From the NCBI GenBank assembly GCA_018806915.1, contig JAGKQI010000048.1, positions 682,001 through 746,000 of the forward strand: a stretch of 64,000 nucleotides of DNA, written 5' to 3'. Source of the stretch: Phytophthora colocasiae (taxonomy: Eukaryota; Oomycota; Peronosporomycetes; Peronosporales; Peronosporaceae). Position 1 is the stretch's first letter. The number at the start of each line of letters is the position of its first letter. Under the pieces are notes generated by a model, which searched no databases, was not told the DNA's origin, and saw nothing but the letters and a program-made list of their open reading frames with translations. Below are positions 50,259-59,904 of the stretch, one piece after another. The position numbers and the translations under genes are program-made.

Positions 50259-51475
50259 CGGACCAGACATTTCTAGTGCAGGAGAACATCCACACCAAGT
50301 CTTCTGAGCCCAAACCCACTGCTCATGCTCCACCAACGAAAGTTTTGTTCCTTGACGGCGTCCGTGGACTTGCAGCGATCCTCGTGGTTACACAGCACTC
50401 AAAAGAATATTTGCAAGGACTCAACCTGGGAGCTGTGGCTGTGGACGCGTTCTTCGTCTTGTCTTCCTTCTTGTTGACGTGGCTCTTCATGAAGAAGAGC
50501 ATCAAATTGATGTCTCAAGGCGCAGGAGCTCGGAAATGGGTTTTCGCCTTGGCGGACTATTTCTCCAAACGATTCTTTCGTGTGTATCCGTTGTTCGCAA
50601 TCACGGTGATCGGTATCTCCTTCATGTCGGTGGAAGACCAGAAGCGCTACTTTCTCTTCTTAAACCCAGGCGACTTTGATCTGTATCAAGTCCTCACGTT
50701 CGAGTTCAACCACCGCCAGTTTGTTCTGTGGACTCTACCGTTGGAGATCTCGTTTTATTTCGTGATTCCAGTGTTTGTATTGGCGATTCTATCTCTACGT
50801 CGCTTCTGGTGGGTTGCTGTGGCTCCATTAGCTCTGTGGGTAGTACACCAGGGCATTTATGAATACCGCACCAGCCACATGCCGCTAAAGCCTCATATCC
50901 CGACGTTCCTGTCCAGTTCGCTAGCTGCTGTTGTGTTTGTCAAGTTGGATTTATGGATCCAAAAAACGGGATTCAAGTTTCGCTGGTGGCATACATTAGC
51001 CCTTCGAGCGGTTGAAGGATTGACTATTGCTGTGCTGATGAGTGTGTGCTTTAAAGGTCTGTTCTTCGACTGGGTGACACCGAATCCTGTCCCATTTGTG
51101 GGCGCTTTGTTGACGACAATTTTCGTCATTGAAATGATCCGTCCGTCCTGCGTGTCTACCATGTTCGAGTGGAGCGTCTTGCGCTACTGGGGAAAAATCA
51201 GCTTCTCGGTCTACCTGCTGCACAGTCTCGTTATCTGGAACCCGACGATCAGCGCACAGCCAAAGTACTTCAACCGGTTGTTTGCTCGGTTCTTTCTACT
51301 GTTACTACTAGCGACGACGAGCTTTTACGTGATCGAATACCCGTCACAACTGCTTGCTCAGAGGATCTCGCGCTTTCTCGCTGCTCGAGAAGCGAACGGA
51401 TCAGGTGGTTTAGTGAAATTCACGTGTATGGAGCAAATTGTCAGTAGAAAACAACAAACTGGGGAAGTAAAATAG
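50259..51475 (+). pseudogene. Remainder of acyltransferase-3 gene A after the copia insertion
   Basis: From 50264 the frame continues that of 44860-45000, giving 450 residues if the copia element were absent. Acyltransferase-3 (OafA/NolL-like) membrane protein: VLFLDGVRGLAAILVVTQHS with the catalytic-type His, VDAFFVLSSFLLTWLFMKK, KRFFRVYPLF, and C-terminal LRYWGKISFSVYLLH. About ten membrane segments. Family role: transfer of acyl groups from acyl-CoA to membrane-bound or extracytoplasmic sugars or other acceptors. The long frame from 50225 uses an ATG inside the LTR and could give an N-truncated, near-complete enzyme. Confidence 0.85.
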
Positions 51476-51529
51476 GTAAAGGGGGGGAAACATGAACATG
51501 TATAACGAATAGAGGAGCACGTTGTGACT

Positions 51530-52134
51530 TACACCGATCGACAGAATGCAGCGTCCATATAAAAAGGGCGCCTGTGATATAAAATTGTGTGCACATTTTG
51601 TTATCAACCAATCAAATTGCCCGATGCAGCGTTCAATCGCTAAAATAAAACTCCACCAGCCACTCGATAAAACGGAGGTCTCCACCAGCCACTCGATAAA
51701 ATGGAGGAAGCGGACGAGGAGTCCTCGCAGCCCCACCACCCGCGACAGTATTGCAGGAAGCAAAGGAGGTTGCCACACACAGGCCTCCTTGACGAGGTGT
51801 ACGCGCCAGCCAAACAACGCCGCATGCACTACACAATACAAGAAAAACGACGTGTCCTTTTAAGCTATAGAGGGGCTAAGCCAACGCAAAGCTACGCAAG
51901 AGCAACAGCTACTGCTACGACGGCGAAAGGAGAGCGCTTGGCTACGATAAAGCGTGCCATTTCAGCCTGGGAATCCATTAAACCGTCACTAGTGCAATTT
52001 TTAGTGCAAAATACAGCTGCTCTCTATCTTTTACCAAAATCGATATTAATTCGCTCTCACATAACCAGTCTACACGCGCCGAACAGACTTTGCACCTGCG
52101 GGAAAGTGGTCGTTGCATTCTGTCGATCGGTGTA
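51530..52134. mobile_element. 605 bp TIR element, copy 1 (MITE, TA target)
   Basis: Perfect terminal inverted repeats of 21 bp including the outer TA (CACCGATCGACAG...), no longer target duplication than TA. An almost identical copy is at 61721-62326; the only difference I see is one C in a C run. Contains a tandem 28 bp repeat at 51651-51678 and 51680-51707. A short frame includes MHYTIQEKRRVL, reminiscent of the N-terminal helix-turn-helix of pogo/Tc1-mariner transposases, which also target TA. No full transposase. Confidence 0.8.
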
Positions 52135-52454
52135 TCTCTGAGCCAGGGTTCAACTCTGGGTGCAACGTCAGACAGGTCTTGACTCAAGAGCTGTCGAGTA
52201 AAGGTACCACGTAAACGATGAAGTCGCACGCGTCCACAATGGAAAATACATCGGAACAATACGAAGAAGCTTACCATGTACCGGATACACAGCGGTGCGG
52301 GCTGGCGTTTGCTCTCACGACCCCACGGTTTACTGTTAGTTTGAGGCTTTAATCTGGGAATCCGCTGTTCGGGAGATCAGAGCAGCCGTAAAAGGGATCC
52401 CGGTTCTGGCTCCCCATCTGCAATCTGTGCTTGCGATGTGTGTGGTGCAGTGTG
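52135..52454. other. Gap between TIR element and acyltransferase B promoter
   Basis: 320 bp; nothing recognised. Confidence 0.35.
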
Positions 52455-52470
52455 GCTCATTTCCTCAATT
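52455..52470 (+). promoter_or_regulatory. Oomycete Inr promoter of acyltransferase B
   Basis: GCTCATTTCCTCAATT matches the Inr part GCTCATTYY exactly and the CAWTT flank after a one-base offset. It lies 18-34 nt before the ATG. Confidence 0.65.
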
Positions 52471-52488
52471 GTCTGACAGCGAGACAAG

Positions 52489-53877
52489 ATGCTTCCAAAT
52501 GGGAGGAATAGCACTCCCGTACAACAAGAAGGAGGTACAACGACCCCAGTTGGAGCTGTTGGTATTCACGTAGTGGAACTCTCGGATGAAGACACGTTGA
52601 GTTCATCGTCAGGGTCGGACAATCAGACCTTCGTAGGCCAAGCAGAGACTTCCAGTACTAAATCAGCAGATGAAAAGCCTCCGGAGTTAAAGCCAGCACC
52701 TCCACAAGCCCCTGCGACTAAAGTTCTGTTCCTTGACGGCCTTCGAGGACTCGCAGCGATGCTGGTGGTTGTACAACATTCGAGAGAGTTCTACCCGCAG
52801 TTACACCTCGGATCTGCTGCTGTGGACGTGTTCTTCATCTTGTCGTCGTTCCTCTTGACGTGGTTGTTCATGAAGAAAAGTATGAAGCTGTTGGCGCAAG
52901 GAGCTGGAGTGCACACGTGGGTCTTCACGTTGCTCGACTACTTCCAGAAGCGCTTCTTCCGTGTGTATCCGCTGTTCGCAGTGACTGCAGTGGTTCTACA
53001 CTTCCTGTCGTTCGAGAACCAACACCGGTACTTTATCGTCTCGAAACCGAACCAAGTGGACCTGTTCAAGACACTCACGTTCGAGTACGATCACCGGTAT
53101 CACGTCTTCTGGACGCTTCCATTGGAGATTGAGTACTATTTCATCATTCCAGTCTTCGTTCTCGTAGTGCTGAAGATGGGTCGACGGTGGTGGATTGGAG
53201 CAGTTCCGTTGTTCATGTGGATCGTGTATGAAGGGTGGACACTGGTCCGGAACAGCCACACGCCACTGAGTATGCATCTCCACACGTTCATGTTGGGATC
53301 ACTGGCAGCTGTAGTGTTCGTGAAGGTCGACTTATGGATAAAGGACTCAGGTTTTACGTTCCGTTTGTGGCACACAGTGGTGCTTCGAGCAGTTGAGGGT
53401 CTTCTGATCGCTTTGATGCTGAGTGTACTCTTCCAGGGACTACTGTTGGACTGGGTCATGGCGAATCCTGCACCCGCGCCCAACGGATTCCCGTTTATCA
53501 GTGTGTTCATGGCGTCAATTCTGGTGATTGAAGTGATTCAGCCGTCCTGTGTGTCTACAATGTTCGAGTGGAGTGTTCTCCGGTATTGGGGAAAGATCAG
53601 CTTCTCTATCTACCTGCTGCACACGTTTGTGGTGAAATACCCAGCGATCAGCCACCAGCCCAAGTATTTTAATCGGTTGTTTGCTCGGTTGTTCTTGGTG
53701 ATTGCACTTGCGACGGTGTCTTACCACCTTATCGAGTACCCGTCTCAGTTGATGGCGCAAAGAATCTCTCGGTTCCTTGCAGCTCAGGAGAAAAAGGGAT
53801 CGATTGGTTTGGGGAAATTTGCGTGTATGGAGAAGATCAACAGGAGGATGCAGAGCACTACTGTAGAAGCAAAGTAG
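52489..53877 (+). CDS. Acyltransferase-3 family membrane protein, paralogue B
   Basis: 462 residues, intact paralogue of the split gene A. An acidic Ser-rich cytoplasmic N-terminus (residues 1-80) precedes KVLFLDGLRGLAAMLVVVQHS, VDVFFILSSFLLTWLFMKK, QKRFFRVYPLF, FWTLPLEIEYYFIIPVF and LRYWGKISFSIYLLH. About ten membrane helices. The His of VVQHS is the presumed catalytic base of the family. Acceptor unknown: surface glycan or lipid acylation are the usual roles. Tandem duplication with gene A; only B remains whole. Confidence 0.9.
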   Translation: MLPNGRNSTPVQQEGGTTTPVGAVGIHVVELSDEDTLSSSSGSDNQTFVGQAETSSTKSADEKPPELKPAPPQAPATKVLFLDGLRGLAAMLVVVQHSREFYPQLHLGSAAVDVFFILSSFLLTWLFMKKSMKLLAQGAGVHTWVFTLLDYFQKRFFRVYPLFAVTAVVLHFLSFENQHRYFIVSKPNQVDLFKTLTFEYDHRYHVFWTLPLEIEYYFIIPVFVLVVLKMGRRWWIGAVPLFMWIVYEGWTLVRNSHTPLSMHLHTFMLGSLAAVVFVKVDLWIKDSGFTFRLWHTVVLRAVEGLLIALMLSVLFQGLLLDWVMANPAPAPNGFPFISVFMASILVIEVIQPSCVSTMFEWSVLRYWGKISFSIYLLHTFVVKYPAISHQPKYFNRLFARLFLVIALATVSYHLIEYPSQLMAQRISRFLAAQEKKGSIGLGKFACMEKINRRMQSTTVEAK

Positions 53878-55868
53878 TAGGCTTTTGTGTGAATGTAAAA
53901 TATAAAAGAAACTTGTGTCTACAAGTTAAAAGGTTTTTTCAAGTACTTTCCGAAGTAGGTGCAGCATGTTGCAGCACTGCCATTGTTGGTATACATACAG
54001 CACTCGAGATCTAACAGTCCGGCCAACACAATATTTTTCATACATGTATTCAAACTTGTTGTACTTCAAGAAAAATCATTGTGAGAAGATAGGATAAAGC
54101 AAGTGCTCTACACATTGACGAAATGATAAGTTAAAAACCTTTGCCACAGATACTCGACGAAACAAGCGCCATGCAGGAAATTGATCTTGCACAGTTACAT
54201 GTATTTCCTCCAAAGGATTAAACTTTAGTGCACTCGATCTGTATGCGGTGAGTCGCATTTACCCTCCAATATCCGAGATACAGTCGTGTATTGGCCTGCA
54301 CTCTGGGCTCTTGCTGTTCGGGTGTACGATGACAACTCACCTTCGTGACAAGCCTCGAAATTCCAGAAGAAACTTGTGTAAATGCCAGTTGATACAGAGC
54401 TGGCGGGGTTAACCCCTTGCAGAACGTGTATCTGAACGACCGCCTTCAAGCCATTTCTCCAGTCAGTACTTTGGTGTCATATTCCCAGCGGATTTTGTCG
54501 AGAACGCAACATACCAAGCGCTTTGTCCCTCCAGATGTCGTCATGCAGGTGGACTGAAACTTCCAGTTACCCACGCACTTCGACCACCCTTGGTAAGGTG
54601 ACAGTCGTGCTACATTTTTTTGTGAAGAGCTCGTCCGCAGACGTCTTCAACTCCCACGGATACTGGTGCAACGCGCTTCCTGGCGCCAGGCAGTCGCCTG
54701 CCGGTACCTACGCCGCGTGGGCATGTTTACCATACAATCCCGTGCATCGTTCACACATGGAACAACTGGCCGGCTGAATTGAGAGAATGCTCCGCTATCT
54801 ACGGCTCTTCCTCTGGCTTTTCATCCTAAAAACTCCAAGCCGAGTCTTTCAACGAGAAGAGCTGTGGTCGAGAAGCTCAAACGTTTTCGCAGAAATTATA
54901 GCACATCGCGACGAGGCTACGCCCGAAGGAAGTGACCTAACCGTCCCGTGTCGTTCGTCCAGTCGCGCAGCTTCAGGCCTTTGTCACCAGGGTACCTCGA
55001 TGAAGGCAAGGAAAAGTAGGGAACTGCGTTTAAATGGAGACCGTCGCTTTCCTCCACCGAAAGGGGGAGATTAGAGAGCACGAAAGAGATTCCACCTCTC
55101 ATGGGGATACCATTCACCGTCCGTTCATCACGGGCAACAACCTCAAGCAGCCGATCGATACCAGATCTGCAAATGTCCGCGATCAAAGTAGGAAAATCTG
55201 CTTGCAGTTGTGAACTCCAAGCGGAAAATACAAACAGCTTTTTGCTGTCGTAAGTTATCCCCTTAGATGGATAAAGTCAGTGTCATCTTGTCCTGACACC
55301 TGCCTTTTACTCGTTGCTCATACTTTCGATCATGGTGATCTCCATCGACCATCAAACACTGATGGAAAGCTACAGCCGACTAGTGACTCAGATTGAATAG
55401 TGCAAATGGTTTTGCCGCAAAAATGGCTAGGAACAACCAACGTTTTGTCACAGCAAATCCGACCTCCTTCGCGTGGATCGGAATGAAGTCGGCGCTTTCT
55501 TGCACGGATCCGGCCCGTCATCAGCAAACAGGGACGAAGTAGCAATGCGCCGACATTTCTTGAGCTCACTTTGCCAAGTTCACCGCGACTGCCAGTGAAG
55601 AGAGCGCCACCTTCATCCAGCAAACAGCACACTCTCGGATTCAGCTGGGATTCGCCAGCTTTCTACGCCCCGCGCGACCATCAGCTGGACAACGAACGTC
55701 ACGGTTTAGCTTCCCAGCTGTCCCTCTCTGCTGGAGTCAGGTCAAGTCGCCTCGCCTCTCCCTTCTTCCGTCGCACTTACCTCCTGGTCACTTCACGTTT
55801 GACTCGGGCGAGAAATTAGCGGAGACCGACCGATTGATTAAACATTATCGGAGACTATCGAAATTCAG
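53878..55868. other. 2 kb intergenic stretch with possible degraded coding remnants
   Basis: On the minus strand at about 54070-54780 several stretches read like protein in shifting frames (for example LKFNPLEEIHVTVQDQF and IYTSFFWNFEACHEGEL), broken by stops. I cannot identify the parent protein. 55570-55868 is probably the 5' UTR of the next gene. No RNA or mobile element seen. Confidence 0.35.
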
Positions 55869-57578
55869 ATGCACCTTCGGTTCCCATTGCCGGCCGGTTA
55901 CTTCGCCAAGTTCGATTTACTATCGAACGAGGCACAGAACTACCGATCACTTGCCAGTGACATTGTCCGTGAAACGAAACGGGATCTCGATCACTACGTC
56001 AAGGAGGGACGTAACCTCATCGATGCACACACGTGGAAGCTCGCCAAGTCCAAGGAACGACTCCACTGCTACCGGAAACGCAGCACACAGAACTCCGCGC
56101 ATCAATTGGGACTGTATGGAACCACCGGGAATGAATCGTCCGACTCGTTCGGACAATCAAACCGTTCGCGACCGTCAATGAGCGTCACGAGCTCCCGTAG
56201 TCGGTCGGGACACGACTCGGTGTCTACTCGGTCGTCGGATGACGGTGAACCTAGTCGCAAGAGCATTCAACCGACAGTGATCGGCTACGGCATCATGGAC
56301 GGATCAGTGGAAGATTTAGTGTACGGGTTGTACCAGTCAACAACCGACGAGATGAAGACACTGTCGGCGTTTCTAGGAGATGATTCACTCATTGACTGTG
56401 CTGTACTCAAGACAATTCGACAGACGCGGTCGTCATACTTGGGACTCAAGTGGAATCTGTCGCGTACCGTTGGAGGTAACCGAGACTGCTGCTTCATGGA
56501 ATACGTCGGGGTCTCGGAGGACGCCAACGGCCAGCGGTTTGGTTATCATGTACTGGAGTCCGTCGTAGTCCGCAACTGTCCACAGTTCGACGACAATTCG
56601 ATCGTCCGGACCAACATGTCGTTCTGCTTTATCTTCCGACCGGGGAAGCTGGCGGACCAGGTGGAAGTTTTCATGGAAGGCGCGTACGATTCGTCGGCAG
56701 ATGTCCTCACAGCTGGAGGAGTGGGAGATTACAGAAGCTCAATGGACATGTTGTTTAACCTCCCTACAGCTCTGGTAGGTGCTGAAGCGAAGAAGATCTC
56801 AGCAATGGTCAACAAACAGTCCGGCGCTTTGAGAGGAGCCAGTGGTAAGAACCAGAGCGGGAATCACTGTTCCATCTGCCGTGCCAAGTCCGGTTTGTTG
56901 TCGTCCCATTCAAACTGTCAGACATGTGGAGCTGTCATTTGCAGTAAATGTCGGATCCGGAAGGTGACGTTCTCGCGTCGAGGGAAGATCAAAGTCTCTT
57001 GCTGTAAGATGTGCATGGTGATGGTCAAGGACCAGTCGCCGTTCGCAGGGGAACAACTCGAACAACAACCAGTGAAGACCAAGAAGAAACTCTCAAGAGA
57101 TGACAGTCGCAGTAGGAACAACAGCAACACTGCGAAGATGGATACCATTAACGCTTCAGTGTCCACGATGTCACTTACAGACTCGGAGTTCTCGTCTTCG
57201 TACCAGTCGTGGCAGTCGAGTTCTATGTCTTCGCAGTCCGACCATGACGACAGTTTCTACAATTCCAATGGGCCGAATAACGCGATGGTTCCACTTGAAC
57301 GGAAGATGCCAGCTCTGATGGAAGGTGGACCACATGCAATGACGTACCAGAGCGAACAACAACGACAGTACGAGCAGCAGCAGTTCCACCAGCAACAATT
57401 CCTCAATAGGCAGCGTATGAAGCAGCACGTGGACCCGAATATCCCACCGATGCCAAGTCAACGGCAGCCAACGACACGTGAAGGACTGTACAATCAGATG
57501 CTGGAGCTGCAGATGCAAGCCGAGCGAGCGTACAACTTGACCAACCAAAACGCCAACATGATGAACTCGGGCCGATAG
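55869..57578 (+). CDS. Divergent START-like plus FYVE-like protein with long polar tail
   Basis: 569 residues. The N-terminal part aligns with the array family in outline (HTWKLAKSKERLHCY; YGIMDGSVEDLVYGLYQ; LKWNLSRTVGGNRDCCFMEY; FGYHVLESV; a FCFIFRPG segment) but with an extra Ser/Arg-rich insert at residues 80-140. The finger is shorter: CSIC, CQTC, CSKC, CKMC near residues 335-385, again without R-H-H-C-R. The C-terminal about 180 residues are Ser- and Gln-rich and disordered. Probably an older, non-array relative with similar lipid-binding function. Intronless. Confidence 0.8.
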   Translation: MHLRFPLPAGYFAKFDLLSNEAQNYRSLASDIVRETKRDLDHYVKEGRNLIDAHTWKLAKSKERLHCYRKRSTQNSAHQLGLYGTTGNESSDSFGQSNRSRPSMSVTSSRSRSGHDSVSTRSSDDGEPSRKSIQPTVIGYGIMDGSVEDLVYGLYQSTTDEMKTLSAFLGDDSLIDCAVLKTIRQTRSSYLGLKWNLSRTVGGNRDCCFMEYVGVSEDANGQRFGYHVLESVVVRNCPQFDDNSIVRTNMSFCFIFRPGKLADQVEVFMEGAYDSSADVLTAGGVGDYRSSMDMLFNLPTALVGAEAKKISAMVNKQSGALRGASGKNQSGNHCSICRAKSGLLSSHSNCQTCGAVICSKCRIRKVTFSRRGKIKVSCCKMCMVMVKDQSPFAGEQLEQQPVKTKKKLSRDDSRSRNNSNTAKMDTINASVSTMSLTDSEFSSSYQSWQSSSMSSQSDHDDSFYNSNGPNNAMVPLERKMPALMEGGPHAMTYQSEQQRQYEQQQFHQQQFLNRQRMKQHVDPNIPPMPSQRQPTTREGLYNQMLELQMQAERAYNLTNQNANMMNSGR

Positions 57579-57735
57579 TTTTTCGACATATTAAAACAAG
57601 ATGAATGCTTAGATAATTGTTTGGATTTCTTGATCGGTACTGATGTCTGACATTGAGGACAAGAATCAACGATCGTTGCCTTACTTTAGTTGATAGAATA
57701 TGCAAAATGTAGTAGTAAATTTCAATGAAAGCTCT

Positions 57736-59697
57736 CTACATGCGGATAATGGGGACTTGTCCACGTAGTTTCGCGACGCCAGTCTTGAGTGTGTCGCTGT
57801 TGTTCTTGTTGTAGCGAAGGTCCAATACTCGAACGCCCGTGAGCATACTGACATCCGTCACCTTGCAGCAATCCGACAAATTCAGTTCGTGAACGTTTTT
57901 CAGAGCTGACACGTCCTCAAGCTGTACGCAACCAGAGAGGTTGAGTGTGTGAACTCTGCCCAATGCAGACACATCTTGTACATTCGAGCAATGACGCAGT
58001 GATAGTGAGTGAACTGCTCCAAGAGATGAAACATCTTGGATTTTTGGACAGTAGCTCAGATCCAACTCTCGAGCTCGTGCGAGAGGCGACACGTCCATTA
58101 ACTTGGAGCAACCAGCGAGTTTTACGATGCGAGCGCTTCGAGACAATGGTTTTACGTCCTCCAGTGCATCACAAAAGCGCAGATCGACTTCTTGAGCGCC
58201 TGAGAGGCAACTGATGTCACTGATAAGAGATCACCCGGATAAATTCACCTTCGTCAGATATTCGGAGGATTTTTCCAGCACTGCAATATCCTCAAGTTTT
58301 TCGCAGCGGTACGTTGTGATCGTGTGTATTCCACGCACGGACGGGCCCAAAGACGTCAAATTCTTGCAGAAACTTACGTCCAAATCTCGGATACGTGTGA
58401 GACCGTCGAGCGTTGTCAATTGGCTACATCGTGATAGCACCAGACGATCGAGACGAGGTAAATGAAGCAATTCCGAGCTTGCGAAGCCTGTACAGCTCGA
58501 AATATCCAGCTCACGAAGACTCGAGCTGGTTCCCAATGCTGATAAGTCCGTCACTGCGTCGCATTGCCGTAATGACAGCTCAACTACGCCCTCACATAAC
58601 GCTGAGATGTCACTGATGTATCTGCAGAGAGCAAGTTGGAGCTTGGGTACTCGGCCTAGAGCACTGACGTCCGTGACGTTGATACATCCGGTTAAATCCA
58701 AATCTTGAACTCCTCCTAAACCCGACACGTCGACGATTCCTGCACATTTACGCAACTTCAGAGTGTGTACTTTACCCAGAGCACTGACATCGGAAACGTT
58801 GATACAACCGGAGAGGTTTAACTCGAACACGTTGCTCAATGCACTGACGTTGGAGACATTCGCACACCCTCCGAGATTTAATTCTCGGACATTGGATAAA
58901 GCTCTCACATCGCTCACCTCTGGACAATTCCGCAGACTCAGCCGACGTACGTGACCCAGTGGACTCACGTCATTAACTCCACGGCAAACGTTTAGTTGGA
59001 CGCTCTCACAATTCGCTAGTGGATTGAGATCTGTGACGGCGTGACAGTACGATAAATCGACGTGCTTTGAGTCTTTCAGGAACGAAATATCCTCCAGGAA
59101 GTTACAGTAGCTTAAATCCACCTCGCGGATGCCTTTGAGCCAATGCAACCCGTCGATTTGACTGCATCCGCTCAACCCAAGCTCTTGCAGCTGGTTGACA
59201 CCGTCGAACAAGTTGACTCGAGCGATACCCGACAAGTTTAACTGCTTCACGTGAGCATTGTCACCTTGGATTAAATCCTGCAGGATTTTTGGGCACGTAT
59301 ACCGCACCGGGACATTCACTCCATCTTCGTCGGTGTAACTTGGTTCAGGTTCGGGAGCTGGTTGATTCTGCTCCAAGTCAACGACTAATCCACCGACAGC
59401 ATTCACGTTGTAGTGGATACTTTCATGGACTCTCCCGGTCTCCTGGTCTTGTCCTACCGGTTGAAATGCCACATTTCGGAGATTTCGCCACTTGGTTAAC
59501 ACTTTCGACAACTCGAGAACGGAGCAAACCAACGAAGCTTCAGACCGGAGCTGGACGTGATCATGTACGATGCGATAGAAGAACGGACTCAACTCAGCTA
59601 GAGCCACCGCCTCGTTCAATGTCAAGAACGGGATCAAATGGTCATCCCAGAGCTCAATGGGCATCGTGGACTGCAAGTGGCAGATAGGTTGCTCCAT
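57736..59697 (-). pseudogene. F-box/leucine-rich-repeat gene with an in-frame stop
   Basis: ATG 59697 (MEQPICHLQ). An F-box-like segment (IELWDDHLIPFLTLNEAVALAEL, residues about 14-50) is followed by about twenty Cys-type LRRs of about 20-23 residues (core ELNLSGCxNVSDVSALGxV). At 58231-58233 a TGA interrupts VNLSG-stop exactly where the repeat has Cys. Reading on in the same frame gives SLISDISCLSGAQEVDLRF and about seven more repeats to the stop at 57736, 653 residues in all. F-box/LRR proteins choose substrates for SCF ubiquitin ligases. It may be a nonsense allele, an error, or a 488-residue truncated protein. Confidence 0.85.
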
Positions 59698-59904
59698 TGC
59701 TGGGAAGGAGTCAGGTATCTACAAGAGATAAAAGGAGAGTGAAGGCTGAAGGGAGAGTGCCTTGATCTCAGCATCTGGAGCTCCAAATACAGTTTCAAAG
59801 CCCATGAAAGCTCAGCATACGGCAAGTGATTAAGGTTTGGAAGCGCATGTTGTTTGGTTTTCTCTGCCTTGAGATATATTTTTACTTTAGATAAAACAAA
59901 TAAT

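Noticed and set aside
51701..52141. 146-codon frame in the TIR element as a real gene
   Set aside because: It spans the element up to its terminal repeat and in the second copy is altered by a one-base difference; only a short piece resembles a transposase N-terminus.
54523..54777. 84-codon plus-strand frame with several Cys, considered as a small secreted protein
   Set aside because: No signal peptide at its start, overlaps protein-like minus-strand remnants, no family recognised.
58231..58233. TGA as selenocysteine codon
   Set aside because: The position is a structural Cys of an LRR and I could not point to a SECIS element; a nonsense change or error is simpler.
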